From assembly GCF_030247195.1 (NCBI RefSeq), contig NC_080672.1, positions 64,893,771 through 64,957,770 on the forward strand: a DNA stretch of 64,000 bases, given 5' to 3'. The notes beneath the pieces were generated by a model. The model was not told the DNA's origin. It saw only the letters and a list, made by a program, of their open reading frames with translations, and did not search any database. Source of the stretch: Topomyia yanbarensis (taxonomy: Eukaryota; Arthropoda; Insecta; Diptera; Culicidae). Below, in pieces: positions 40,500 to 51,658 of this stretch (position 1 is the first letter of the stretch; every line of letters starts with the position of its first letter). The translations under genes and the position numbers were made by a program.

Positions 40500-40822
40500 T
40501 GAGTTATAAACTGCCTCAGCTGCAAACAACTGGGTGATACGGCCGGATACTGTAACCATAAACCAAGAAATTGAAAAATTGTGGGCAGGAACATAAGAAT
40601 GACTCCTGCAGTAAGGAAACTGAAAAGTGTATTCACTATGAAGAGAGTCCTCATGAACTAGCATTATATCCTTCGTACCAGCCGCCCAAACAGAAACTTA
40701 AGCGCAACTCTAAAGAACGCTCAAACCACTATTTTCCAGAATGTCTGAAGTTTCGCGAAGGTGTCCCAAAAGAGGAGAAATATTTTCTCCTCCAAACTGC
40801 TTCACAAGAGACCCAAAAGTAG
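40500..40822 (+). pseudogene. Fossil I-type ORF1, zinc-knuckle region
   Basis: Plus-strand frames give NCLSCKQLGDTAGYCNHK, then after a shift CGQEHKNDSCSKETEKC and a tail with KLKRNSKERSNHYFPECLK. These correspond in order to the zinc knuckles and the KLKRSLAGRS-FAEMLK segment of the intact ORF1 proteins at 51651-52970 and 56047-57360, but are far more diverged, with cysteines lost in the third knuckle (CIHYEESPHELALY). It is an old relative of the same family on the opposite strand. Confidence 0.7.
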
Positions 40823-41743
40823 GGTTGTGTTACCGGAAGTATCGGTACCGAACATCCCGGGAATACCGACTCATTCTTGGTACCGAATTACCGGTATTAA
40901 ATAAATATTAGTACCAGTATTTTCGGTACTATGCAAAGCTTTTGATGAGCAGTATAATTAACCTAACATTTCAGCGTCAACCAGCGAGATAGCATTAGAA
41001 AATTGCAGAAAATAACTCCCGTTGTACACAACTGGATTTTTTAACTATTTATTCGACAATAAACACAACTATATTTCATTAATGTATTTTGAACTAGCAT
41101 AAAGAAAATTACAATTGATTTGCTTTTTTTGAACATCCCGTAAACAACATTCGGGTCATTTCCCATTATTCGCTATATGCCGAAATAAAAGCCCAAACCC
41201 CTGCTATACAAATTTTGTTGTTTAATATTAACCTTTAAAAGAACGAACACCGGCTTGGTATTCAACCGCGATCCGAATAGGGCACGTAGGGATCTGACCT
41301 GAGTTTGTAATCAGCGTTGTTTGATTGTATGTGATTCGCATCCAAAGCCAGTCAAGAAGAAATATGTTTCGTCATCTGAATTGAATAATTTGAAATGTGA
41401 CGCATTTGCACTGTGTTAAACATGACTTACTTCAGAAACAGGCCTCAACGTTCTAGATTTTAATTTTATACAATTGAATCGGAAAGATCCAATCCGTAAT
41501 GCTTTTGAGGATTTATAATTTGTTATTCTTTTCATCTAATAGACCTCCTTTCGACACCAGGCATTGAACTAGTCGCATATCGTATCAAAATACGCACCGA
41601 ATACTTTGAATTATCACGGAATTTCTGAATGTAGTCTTCCGAAAAGTAAATTCGGTTGGCTCAGCTAACCATTGTTTCTCTTCCCTGGGGTTAGCTCCTA
41701 GGCTCTTCGTGCTCCACTGACGATCCTTGGAATAATAATCTAC
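40823..41743. other. AT-rich non-coding sequence
   Basis: Begins with a patch rich in GGTACCG/TACCGGTA phrases (40835-40930). No gene is recognised. Confidence 0.4.
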
Positions 41744-41905
41744 AACAGAATGACATTCGCTGTATCGATTTTGTAGGCTATTTTCGTCAAATTGGATTTA
41801 ATAGCCAACAAAATCGATACAGTAGAAATTTGGCGAAAATAGCCAACAAAATCGATACAGTAGAACCTTGCGGAAAGTAAAAAATATAGTAACAGAATGA
41901 CATTC
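41744..41905. other. Foldback segment flanked by 15 bp direct repeats
   Basis: AACAGAATGACATTC stands at 41744-41758 and 41891-41905. Between them, 41760-41793 and 41827-41860 are inverted copies (34 nt, two mismatches, core CTGTATCGATTTTGT). A further partial direct copy of AATAGCCAACAAAATCGATA lies at 41800-41824. This may be a small foldback insertion or a replication-slippage product. Confidence 0.65.
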
Positions 41906-42563
41906 ATTCCACTCATTGGCATTTGCCAGGCTATCATAAAAAATAAACGTGTATTGAAGCTCTGCTGCTGTTATCCCATCGGGCAGCTACCATGACGCTT
42001 TTCGGTGGGCTCTCTAGTATTCCGAGAAATCATCCGGGATGGTTTGGTCGGTGGTAAAGATTTATGGGATCTATACCGGCCTGAAGTTTCCGCCTCCTTA
42101 ATATTGGCATCGTCTTCAACAGAAGCAAGTCCTCTTCATAGCGTCCGGACATCGTCTTCTACGGACAGTGTTGTCAAGAATTTTAAATCTGGTTCTGTTA
42201 TATTCGAAAAAACAGTCTGGAAAACTCTGTTCTAACATCTAAATAGAAATAAAAAAACAATTAAAACCCTTCCCGTCATTTGTGGAAGCGTATGTTTATT
42301 TATATGCCTCTGAAATTGAAAAACTCAGTTTCCGATATCTGGTGATTCGCTATTACAAATATGACTCGATGTTTTGATCTTGAAATCTCAGAAGTCTATA
42401 TCGAGATACCCAAAATCGAGACCTGGATCCCAAGGATTTTTATTTCAAAGCAGTACATGAAACAAAACTATTTGAATTTTATTAGTTATTCGTTTATCTG
42501 CCACTTCTGTACACGTTAGCTTAACTGAGTCATGTAACATTATATATTAATAATTGGTCGGTG
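41906..42563. other. Non-coding, no gene recognised
   Basis: Only one short frame of 76 residues (42005-42235) is present and is not recognisable. Confidence 0.4.
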
Positions 42564-42763
42564 TTAAGTCCGACCGGACTAAGTAGCAAAACATCAAAAA
42601 ATGAGTTAATGATAGCACTGGATAAAGAATTTCTTCAGCTACATTCCAGTTTTACCAGATTTGAAATATGAAACAATAAACAAACATTATGGCAAAAATT
42701 ATTTTCCATTTATAATGTTTCTCTCGAACTCAATGCATTGTCACTTAATCCGGTCTGACCTAA
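42564..42763. mobile_element. 200 bp TIR element (MITE)
   Basis: The left end TTAAGTCCGACCGGACTAAG is inverted at the right end as TTAGGTCAGACCGGATTAAG, 20 positions with about four mismatches. There is no coding capacity. The target duplication is unclear. Confidence 0.6.
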
Positions 42764-43197
42764 TTGATAAAAAAACCATTTAAAATGAGTTTGTGTTCTT
42801 TTGAAATCAATACAATAATTTGCCATTACATAAGAAGATCCTCCTTCTCGGCTGCGTCTCCTTTTTGCAGCAAGGGATCAATCAGTATGACACCCTTCGT
42901 GTCAATGATCACGTTCATGTCGTTTTCGTTATCGCTGTTTAATGTTTACAGTTGGGTAATCTTGCTTGCTTTTTTGGTAACGATTATGTTCGTCCTCTTA
43001 TACTTTAGCTTCCTTGCTGGGGGTGCTGATTGTTGGTTCGGAGGTACTAGCTGCAGTTTTTTTGATTGGGGTTTGTTGATCCTGAACAACAAAAAATGTT
43101 CTTGACTGCAGGTTGGTTTTGTTTGCAGTAGATAACTTTTCCTGAGCAGCATCTGCATTAGAGTGACAGGAAAAAAATTACCCCTATCGGCCCACCC

Positions 43198-43450
43198 CTG
43201 ATTCGATTCCTAGTCCCACCAGGAGTACTTGCACCAAATTTGAAGCAAATCGGACAAGTCTAGCTACCGGACCAACGTTCCTGAAGTTTGTATGGGATTT
43301 TTCGACAATTTACATGGAGAAAACCCACTAACTCGCATTTTTGCCGCTAGGTGGCACTGTATGTATCGTATTATCACTGTAAGTGAAAATAAGAGAGATA
43401 ATTTAATTGTCTACAACTTTGCCGAAGACTGCTAGTGAATTCGGCTTTGT
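43198..43450 (+). repeat. Dispersed repeat, copy 2
   Basis: Partner of 8182-8430 (same orientation). Near its end lies CAACTTTGCCGAAGACTGCT. A short palindrome, ATACACTC TATG GAGTGTAT, follows at about 43531-43550. Confidence 0.75.
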
Positions 43451-43639
43451 TAACAGAAGTTATTAAACTTCTAGTGAAGTGATGTCTGAGTCAGTTTTGC
43501 ATGGGGCCTAGCAGTGCATGGTTGTAACAATACACTCTATGGAGTGTATACAAAAAGTAGGTATTTTTTTTGTTGCTTTGTTTTCATCACCGCTAGCAAA
43601 TTTGGTATGGACGGTCATCGATTTTTTTCGGTGAAAATT

Positions 43640-44650
43640 AAAACAAACTGCATTTTACCGGACGTTTCGACCTACTAACATGTTCAGTCATCCTCAGCGG
43701 CTTACTATAATATAATATTTGTTAAAATCTAACACTAAACACAAATTTAAACAACATCACTTACATGCTAACAACGTCTACACAATGAACAATCACATTA
43801 TCAACTGCTGTCTTGTCTTGTACACTCAATCTCCGTTGGTACTTTCTTCGGACGCACGGTGCTCTTCAGCTTCTCTATTAAGCCGTTGTATGCAGACCTA
43901 AACTTAATAGAATCCCGTTGTAGATTGAACGTGTTCGACTCTCCTTTTATTTTTATTTGGAGCATTTCCACTATCAACCAGTTATCGGTCCTAGGCACCT
44001 CGTCCAATATTTTAGCATTTTTAAAATCAAAAAGGTGGCCTTCATTGATTGTATGTTGTGCTAGCCCCGTACTTCCTACGCTTTTATTTTTTATATCATT
44101 CTTATGTTGTTCCAAACGCTTTTTTAAAAATTGACTTGTTTGTCCAATGTATGTCTTATCTGTACAGACACCGCATGGTATTTCGTAAACAACATTAGTT
44201 CGACGGTCTTTTTCTATTCTGTCGTTAAGCTTACTGTGTCTTTAATTTTGTCAATGGTTTCAAAAGCTAGTTTTATGTTATGCTGTGATAAATACCGGGC
44301 TATGTTTTCTCCCAGACCCGGTATATAAGGTGCAGAAACAAATTTCATTGTCACATCAGTATTTTTAGATTCAAGAGTATTGTACAATTTGTGTGTTCGT
44401 TCTTTAATAATCTTGTTGCAGAATGAACCTGGGTAATTATTATTAGTGAGTATTTGTTTCACAACTTCTAGAGCATTTGAACTATAATATACTTCACTTA
44501 GTTTCAATGCCCTATCAACTAATGCTATCGCTGAAATTTTCTTATGGTTAAATGGACTCGAGGAATTATAGTCTAAATATCTGCCTTCTGAATCCTTCGG
44601 AGTCCATTCCGTGGTGAGATGGTCCTCCACGTTACAAACACCATGAACCA
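43640..44650 (-). pseudogene. Penelope-like element, 3' part with GIY-YIG endonuclease
   Basis: On the minus strand, a frame from about 44640 to 44214 reads LTTEWTPKDSEGRYLDYNSS, ALVDRALKLSEVYYSSNALE and FVSAPYIPGLGENIARYLSQ, the segment between the reverse transcriptase and the endonuclease of Penelope-like elements. After one frameshift near 44200-44215 it continues with TNVVYEIPCGVCTDKTYIGQ and KKRLEQHKND, a GIY-YIG endonuclease with its Tyr, Tyr-Ile-Gly, Arg and His positions, down to 43801. Downstream, GTCGAAACGTCCGGTAAAA after GAGGATGACTGAACATG is a typical Penelope terminal phrase. The reverse transcriptase is missing and the frameshift breaks the protein. Confidence 0.85.
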
Positions 44651-44789
44651 TGTGGTTTATAATTATGTTCAAGTCTCTTTCATGACAATAACGCTTTTAT
44701 TAGTGGAGATTTTTGTTTTGGGACCCTCAGTCAGTTTCCGCTATATCATTGCCAAATCATTTGTTGTACGTGAACTAGTTCACTACTTT

Positions 44790-45359
44790 ATGAACATTAT
44801 TCATTAAATCGAAGTTTGACTCATGGTTTTATTCATAAATTTAGGAACATTATTTAGAATCCGACAATTACGTCGTCATGATTCATGATATATTACATAT
44901 TGATTATGATTTAGTTTTCGTGATTGTGAATCAATTTACCAAATCAAAACAATCTGGATATTTTCTTGTGAGCTATCTCACGAAATTCGGAATATTATTC
45001 ATGAATCCCTCCAATCCTCGTGATATAATTCATGATTCCTAATTTATTAAATACAATTCAAAGTTCGTGCGCATGAAATGGTTTACGAGATCATAAAATA
45101 TTATTCATGAATACGATAACTGGATCATGTTTTCTGGCACAATAGCCATGCCATAGTTCACAAGAACACAAACTATTATTCATGTGTTCTTGAACAGGTC
45201 CATGATTCCTAGTACACGATTCACTATCATGCGTGCCTGTGATATTTAAAAGATATCCCTAATTATCTTCAGTTTCATGCAACTCTGTACATGGTCATGA
45301 AATTTTCAAATGAACTATTTCATAAAATTTGGAATATTATTCGTAGAATCATTTTTATT
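44790..45359. repeat. Diverged short-period repeat rich in ATTATTCATGAAT
   Basis: ATTATTCATGAAT or near variants occur near 44804, 44848, 44988, 45105, 45170 and 45335, with CATGATTC and TTCATGA phrases between. Similar phrases reappear on the other side of the I elements (57692-57720, 58735-58960), so the retrotransposons probably landed in the middle of this block. Confidence 0.5.
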
Positions 45360-45372
45360 CCATGAACTTTTT
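45360..45372. repeat. Target-site duplication of the outer I-type element, left copy
   Basis: CCATGAACTTTTT at 45360-45372 recurs at 57692-57704. The T part merges with the poly(A) tail of the element (T run 45368-45386), so the true duplication is at least the 8 bp CCATGAAC. Confidence 0.75.
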
Positions 45373-46239
45373 TTTTTTTTTTTTTTTCAATTCGTTTATT
45401 TGATAAGGCAGGTTTGCGTTAGCTTAAAGGTGCCAATTTTGTTTTGTTTTACATTTTAAATTACTTAAAACTAGGGGATTACATATTGATTTTTGAAATT
45501 AAACTAAGGCTAATTTATAGCTATACATATACACAAGGGGGTAGTATAATTTTCGTAAGATTAGAGGGGTCATTTAGTTTTTATGGCAATACGGTTTGAC
45601 ATTTTTAGCAATGAGATTATTGGAGCAAATAATGTTTAACTAAGGGGGAAAATTTTTACGACTATCTTAAAAGTAGAAATAATTAGAGGGCGTGATTAAA
45701 TTTTGTAAAGAATCGGAGACATTAATTAGAGTTATTTTATGTGGTAGTAGAGTTGGGCATTTTCAACGAGATCATATAATATAATAGTTAAAACTAGAAA
45801 AGGCAAGAAGAGCTAAATGCTTCATGAAGATATTTGGGGGGGGGGGGGGGAAGGGGTGTTACTTCTGTGTATAAGAGTCAGGGGAAGTAGGGTGGACAAA
45901 CATGGCAGGGGGAGAACATTATTTCAGTTTCAGACTTCGGGAGATCAACGGATGGATTACAGAATCAGGGTGGTCTTCATCAGGAAGAATCATGTACTGG
46001 GACGCCGGGTGGTCGTTCTCGAGATGGCAGGGGTTTCTCCAGACGATTTCGTAGTGCGGCTCAGATGTTGATCGGCTACATTTCGAGTTGTGCGTGTGAT
46101 GTTCGTGCTTTAGGTCCCGTGTTTGTTGGCTCATTCGACAGGGATGTTTTGTGTCGCCTTGGAGTCGCATCAAACCATCGTGGGTGTATGGTACAGGTGG
46201 AAGAGAGCGCTTCTGAGAATGATAAGGAAAAAGGGGCAG

Positions 46240-47143
46240 TTAAAGTTGGATATTGATGGTTTTTATGAAGGTGTATATAAGGGACATATAGAGGACATCG
46301 CGGCTTGCCAACACATCTCGAACCGGGACGTTGGGTGGTCTTCCTCGGGCCCGGAGGGTGTCCATAAGCCGAGACCTGGCGGAACTGTACTCGGTGCACG
46401 CCCAGACTATGTGCTCTATATCGTGATAACCGTCGCCACAAGCGCAGATACCACTCTCCACGAGCCCAATACGTCGGAGATGTGCATCCAGCGTGTAATG
46501 GTTCGCCATGAGTCGGGACATCACACGAATGAAGTCACGACCCACATCCATCCCCTTGAACCAAGGTTTCGTCGATACCTTAGGGACTATCGAATGTAGC
46601 CACCTTCCTAGCTCCCCATTGCTCCACGAGGTTTGCCAACTTTCGAGGGTTCTCTGATGAGTAATACTGAAAAATTCGTGGAAGCAAATTGGTCTTTCAA
46701 AAACGTCACCTTCAATGGCACCCACCTTAGCTAAGGAGTCCGCCTTCTCATTGCCCGGAATGGAGCAATGAGAAGGGACCCACACCAAGGTAATCTGGAA
46801 AGATTTGTCAGATAAAGCACTCAGTAGCTCCCGTATTTTCCCCAAAAAATACGAGGAATGCTTTCCATGTTTCATCGAGCGAATAGCGTCAATAGAACTC
46901 AGACTATCCGAGACGATGAAGTAATGGTCTGCGGGTAATGTGTCAATGACTCCAAGGGTATACTGAATAGCAGCTAGTTCTGCGGCGTAAACTGAAGCAG
47001 GGTCACTGAGTTTGTAGGAGGCGGTGAACTTTTGATTGGAAATACCGAAGCCAGTGGACCCTTCGAGGTTTGATCCGTCAGTATAAAACATCTTAGAACA
47101 GTCGACTTCTCGGAATTTATTATAAAAAATATTTGGAACCACT
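46240..47143 (-). pseudogene. Outer I-type ORF2, 3' part: RNase H and C-terminal region
   Basis: Begins with the 13 bp duplicate and continues VVPNIFYNKFREVDCSK. RNase H residues are visible: YTDGSNLEG, YAAELAAIQYTL, FIVSDSLSSIDAIR and PGNEKADSLAK, the D-E-D-D set. A Cys/His motif, CACGDGYHDIEHIVWAC, follows, and the end reads YTFIKTINIQL. It is separated from its 5' part by the 6.1 kb inner element, so it can no longer be made as part of the polyprotein. A frame extending 13 residues upstream into the inner element's poly(A) tail is spurious. Confidence 0.9.
47131..47143. repeat. Target-site duplication of the inner I-type element, left copy
   Basis: ATTTGGAACCACT at 47131-47143 recurs exactly at 53259-53271. 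Both are in ORF2 of the outer element and encode its VVPN junction. The inner element lies exactly between the two. Confidence 0.95.
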
Positions 47144-47971
47144 TTTTTTTTTTTATTCAAATCGTTTATTTGATAAGGCACGTTGCGTTAGCTTAAAGGT
47201 GCCAATTTTGTTTTGTTTTACATTTTAAATTGCTTAAAACTAGGGGATTACATATTGATTTTTTTAAAATGAAACTAATGCGATTTTATAGCTATCTTAT
47301 ATATCTACACAAGGGGATAATATTGTTTTCGTAAGATTAGGGGGGTCATTTAGTTTTTGTGGCAATATGGTTTGACATTTTTATCAGTGAGATTATTGGA
47401 GCAAATAATGTTTAATTAAGGGGGACAATTTTTTACGACTAACTTAAAACTAGGCATAACTAGAGGGCATGATTGAATTTTGTAAAGATTCGTAATTATA
47501 GTTATTTTTGTGGGTAGTAGAGTTGGGCAATTTCAACGAGATTATATAATATAATAGTTAAAACTAGAAGAGACAAGAAGAGCTAAATGCTTCGTGATGA
47601 TATTGGGGGGGGGGTAGGGGTGTTACTTCTGGGTATAAGAGTCAGGGGAGGGGGGGGGGGGGGGTAGACAAAGATGGCAGGGAGAGAAAATTATTTCAGT
47701 TTCAGGCATCGTGAGATCAACGGATGGATTACAAACTCGGGTGGCCTTCATCAGGGGAATCATGTACTGGGACGCCGGGTGGTCCTCCTCAAGATGGCAG
47801 GGGTTTTTCCAGACGATTTCGTAGTACGGCTCAGATGTGGATCGGCTACATTTCGAGTTAAGCGTGTTATGTTCGTGCCGTAGGTCCCGTGTTTGTTGGC
47901 TCATTCGATACAGATGGTTTGATACAGGTGGAAGAGCGTTCTGAGAATGATAAGGAGATAACAAGGGGCAG

Positions 47972-50900
47972 TTAGACTTGTATATTGATGGTTTTCACAA
48001 AGGTGTACATAAGGGACATATAGAGAACATCGCGGCTTGCCAGCACATCTCGAACCGGGACGTTGGTTGGTCTTCCTCGGGCCCGCAGGGTATCCATTAG
48101 CCGAGACCTAGCGGAACTGTACTCGGTGCACGCCCAGACAATGTGCTCGATGTCGTGATAGCCGTCGCCACAAGCGCAGATACCACTATCCACGAGCCCA
48201 ATACGCCGGAGATGTGCATCCAGCGTGTAATGGTTTGCCATGAGTCGGGACATCACACGAATGAAGTCACGACCCACATCCATCCCCTTGAACCAAGGTT
48301 TCGTCGATACCTTAGGGATTATCGAATGTAGCCACCTTCCCAGCTCTGCACTGCTCCACGAAGTTTGCCAACTTTCGAGGGTTCTCTGATGAGTAATACT
48401 GAAAAATTCGCTGAAGCAAATTGGTCTTTCGTAAACGTTTCCTTCTAAGGCACCCACCTTAGCTAAGGAGTCTGCCTTCTCATTGCCCGGAATGGAGCAA
48501 TGAGAAGGGACCCATACCAAGGTAATCTGGAAAGAGTTGTCAGATAAAGCACTCAGTAGCTCCCGTATTTTCCCCAAAAAATACGAGGAGTGCTTGCCTT
48601 GTTTCATCGAGCGAATAGCGTCAATGGAACTGAGGCTATCCGAAACGATGAAGTAATGGTCTGCGGGTAATGTTTCAATGACTCCAAGGGTATACTGAAT
48701 GGCAGCTAGTTCTGCGGCGTAAACTGAAGCAGGGTCACTGAGTTTGTAGGAGGCGGTGAACTTTTGATTGAAAATACCGAAGCCAGTGGATCCTTCGAGG
48801 TTTGATCCGTCAGTATAAAACATCTTAGAACAGTCGACTTCTCGGAATTTATTATAAAAAATGTTTGGAACCACTTGTGGGCGTATGTGGTCCGGAATTC
48901 CACTAATCTCGTCTTTCATGGATGTGTCGAAGAAAACAGTAGATTCAGAAGTATTTATGAAATGCACACGGTTGGGATTGTAAGAAGAAGGGTTAATATT
49001 CTGCGCCATGTAGTCAAAGTACAGGGACATGAAACGGGTCTGAGAATTGAGCTCAACAAGCCTTTCGAAATTTTCAATCACGACCGGGTTCAAGATATCG
49101 CATCGAATGAGCAATCGATATGAGAGTTCCCAAAATCGATTATTCAACGGGAGAACGCCCGACAGCACTTCGAGACTCATCGTATGGGTCGACTGCATGC
49201 ACCCTAAGGCGATACGCAAACAACGATACTGAATTCTTTCGAGTTTGATGAAATGTATTTTCGCGGCGGAGCGAAAGCAGAAGCATCCGTATTCCATTAC
49301 CGACAGTATCGTTGTTTGATACAACCTAATTAGGTCTCCTGGGTGGGCACCCCACCATGTTCCGGTTATTGTACGAAGAAAGTTGATCCTTTGTTGGCAT
49401 TTCTGTTTCAGATACCGAATATGGCATCCCCAAGTACCTTTCGAGTCGAACCAGACCCCTAGATATTTTACTGTGAAGACCTGAGCGATAGTTTGACCCA
49501 TTAATAGAAGCTGTAGTTGTGCTGGTTCACGCTTCCTTGAAAATACAACTAGCTCAGTTTTCTCCGTGGAGAATTCGATACCCAGCTTAATAGCCCAAGC
49601 AGACAAATTGTCCAGGGTATTCTGTAATGGTCCTTGTAGATCGACAGCTTTGGGTCCCGTAACAGACACCACGCCATCGTCTGCAAGTTGCCTTAACGTG
49701 CAGGAATTGTCAAGACATTCATCAATGTCGTTGACATAGAAATTGTATAAAAGGGGGCTTAGACATGAGCCCTGGGGAAGGCCCATGTAGCTAAATCGTG
49801 ATGTCGATAAGTCACCATGCGAAAAATGCATGTGCTTTTCCGACAACAAGTTTAGTAAAAAGTTGTTTAAAGTCGCTGAAAGACCATGCTGGTGCAGCTT
49901 CTCTGAAAGAATGTTGATCGAAACTGAATCAAAAGCCCCCTTAATATCTAGGAACACTGATGCCATCTGCTCTTTGCTAGCATAGGCCATTTGAATTTCA
50001 GTTGAGAGCAACGCAAGACAATCGTTCGTCCCTTTGCCTTTGCGAAAGCCAAATTGTGTATCTGACAGTAAGCCATTTGCTTCGACCCAATTGTCGAGGC
50101 GGGATAGGATCATTTTCTCGAACAACTTCCGGATACAGGATAGCATTGCGATCGGACGGTACGAATTGTGGTCGGAGGCTGGTTTTCCTGGTTTTTGGAT
50201 GGCGATGACCTTCACTTGTCTCCAATCGAGTGGGACAATGTTAGCCTCGAGAAACTTATTAAATAAGTTCAACAAGCGTCTCTTGGCAGAGTCAGGCAGA
50301 TTCTTCAACAAGTTGAATTTGATTCTGTCTGGCCCCGGAGCTTTATTGTTACACGATAAGAGAGCAAGTGAGAACTCCACCATCGAAAAAGGTGTTTCGT
50401 TCGCGCTATCGTGAGGAGACGCGGCGCGGTAAATCTTCTGTGCCGGGGCGGAATCCGGACAAATCTTCTTTGCGAAATCGAATATCCAACGGTTTGAATA
50501 TTTCACGCTCTCATTAGTACTGTTTCGATTTCGCAAACGCCGGGCCGTGCCCCAAAGAGTGCTCATCGATGTTTCTCTCGTTAATCCGTCAACGAACCGG
50601 CGCCAGTAACTACGTTTCTTGGCTTTCATCAAACTCTTCATTCGCGTTTCTAACGTCGCATATTGTCGATAGCTAGCGGGTAACCCGTCGTCCCGGAAGG
50701 TCTTATACGCGGCGGCCTTCTCCGCGTACACGTCTGAGCACTCTTTGTCCCACCACGGATTAGGAGAGCGTTTTTGTATGTTCGCGCCGGGTACTGGCTT
50801 AGTCTGAGCTTGATTCGCGCTGTCGAGAATCAAGCCAGCCAAAAAGCTGTACTCTTCCTCCGGAGGAAGTTCTTGGGTAGATTCGATGTTGTCGGATATC

Positions 50901-51658
50901 GCGGCAGCATAGCTCTTCCAATCGATATTTCGTGTGAGGTCATACGAAATATTGATTGATTTCAATGGCCTTGAACCGTTATTGATTGAGACTACAATCG
51001 GCAGATGGTCGCTGCCGTGGGGATCAGGAATTACCTTCCACGTGCAATTTAACCGCAGCGATGTTGAGCAAAGGGACAAGTCTAAGGCGCTCGGGCGCGC
51101 TGGAGGAGCAGGAATCCGTGTCATTTCACCCGTGTTTAAAATTGTCAAATTGAAGTTATCGCAAAGATCCTGAATTAAGGAAGACCGGTTATCATCATAG
51201 AGGCAACCCCATGCTGTACCGTGAGAGTTAAAGTCTCCTAAAACTAGTAGCGGTGCTGGCAGGGATTCTAAGATGTCTTGTAGCCGTCGGTGCCCAACCG
51301 CGGTGTTGGGGGGAATATATATGGAAGCTATGCAAAGGCTTTTGCCTTTGGTTGTTACTTGACAAGCGACAACTTCAATACCTGTTATCGAGGGAAGGTT
51401 AATTCTGTAGAAGGAATAGCACTTTTTGATCCCCAAAAGCACTCCTCCATAGGGGGTGTCTCGATCCAGGCGAATAATATTAAAGTCGTGGAAGTTGAGT
51501 TCTATGTCGGAAGTTAACCAAGTTTCACATAATGCAAATGCATCGCAACTCAAATTATTTATTAAAATTTTGAAGGAATCGATTTTCGGGATGATACTTC
51601 TGCAATTCCACTGTAGAACAGTGATCAAATCCGTGACCTCGTTCGATGAGTTAGCCAT
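47972..51658 (-). CDS. Inner I-type ORF2: endonuclease, reverse transcriptase, RNase H
   Basis: 1228 residues from the ATG at 51658, which overlaps the end of ORF1 by 8 nt (ATGGCTAA), so translation probably restarts there. The APE-type endonuclease covers about 1-225 with LQWNCRSI, LCETWL, LVLGDFNSHG and GSDHLPIVVS. The RT has KAPGPDRIKFNLL, IQKPGKPASDHNSYRPIAML, QFGFRKGKGTNDCL, VFLDIKGAFDSVS, GLPQGSCLSPLLYNFYVND and, in place of YADD, LADD at 658-661. RNase H spans about 945-1070 (YTDGSN, AAELAA, SDSLSS, GNEKAD). A CACGDGYHDIEH-type motif follows near the end. All catalytic positions I can check are present. It would nick DNA, copy the element RNA and remove the template strand. Confidence 0.93.
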   Translation of the reverse strand: MANSSNEVTDLITVLQWNCRSIIPKIDSFKILINNLSCDAFALCETWLTSDIELNFHDFNIIRLDRDTPYGGVLLGIKKCYSFYRINLPSITGIEVVACQVTTKGKSLCIASIYIPPNTAVGHRRLQDILESLPAPLLVLGDFNSHGTAWGCLYDDNRSSLIQDLCDNFNLTILNTGEMTRIPAPPARPSALDLSLCSTSLRLNCTWKVIPDPHGSDHLPIVVSINNGSRPLKSINISYDLTRNIDWKSYAAAISDNIESTQELPPEEEYSFLAGLILDSANQAQTKPVPGANIQKRSPNPWWDKECSDVYAEKAAAYKTFRDDGLPASYRQYATLETRMKSLMKAKKRSYWRRFVDGLTRETSMSTLWGTARRLRNRNSTNESVKYSNRWIFDFAKKICPDSAPAQKIYRAASPHDSANETPFSMVEFSLALLSCNNKAPGPDRIKFNLLKNLPDSAKRRLLNLFNKFLEANIVPLDWRQVKVIAIQKPGKPASDHNSYRPIAMLSCIRKLFEKMILSRLDNWVEANGLLSDTQFGFRKGKGTNDCLALLSTEIQMAYASKEQMASVFLDIKGAFDSVSINILSEKLHQHGLSATLNNFLLNLLSEKHMHFSHGDLSTSRFSYMGLPQGSCLSPLLYNFYVNDIDECLDNSCTLRQLADDGVVSVTGPKAVDLQGPLQNTLDNLSAWAIKLGIEFSTEKTELVVFSRKREPAQLQLLLMGQTIAQVFTVKYLGVWFDSKGTWGCHIRYLKQKCQQRINFLRTITGTWWGAHPGDLIRLYQTTILSVMEYGCFCFRSAAKIHFIKLERIQYRCLRIALGCMQSTHTMSLEVLSGVLPLNNRFWELSYRLLIRCDILNPVVIENFERLVELNSQTRFMSLYFDYMAQNINPSSYNPNRVHFINTSESTVFFDTSMKDEISGIPDHIRPQVVPNIFYNKFREVDCSKMFYTDGSNLEGSTGFGIFNQKFTASYKLSDPASVYAAELAAIQYTLGVIETLPADHYFIVSDSLSSIDAIRSMKQGKHSSYFLGKIRELLSALSDNSFQITLVWVPSHCSIPGNEKADSLAKVGALEGNVYERPICFSEFFSITHQRTLESWQTSWSSAELGRWLHSIIPKVSTKPWFKGMDVGRDFIRVMSRLMANHYTLDAHLRRIGLVDSGICACGDGYHDIEHIVWACTEYSSARSRLMDTLRARGRPTNVPVRDVLASRDVLYMSLMYTFVKTINIQV

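Noticed and set aside
45367..47181. Independent 5'-truncated I element with its own start
   Set aside because: Its apparent start lies in the poly(A) tail of the inner copy; the 13 bp duplicate and matching codon phase show it is the 3' part of the outer element.
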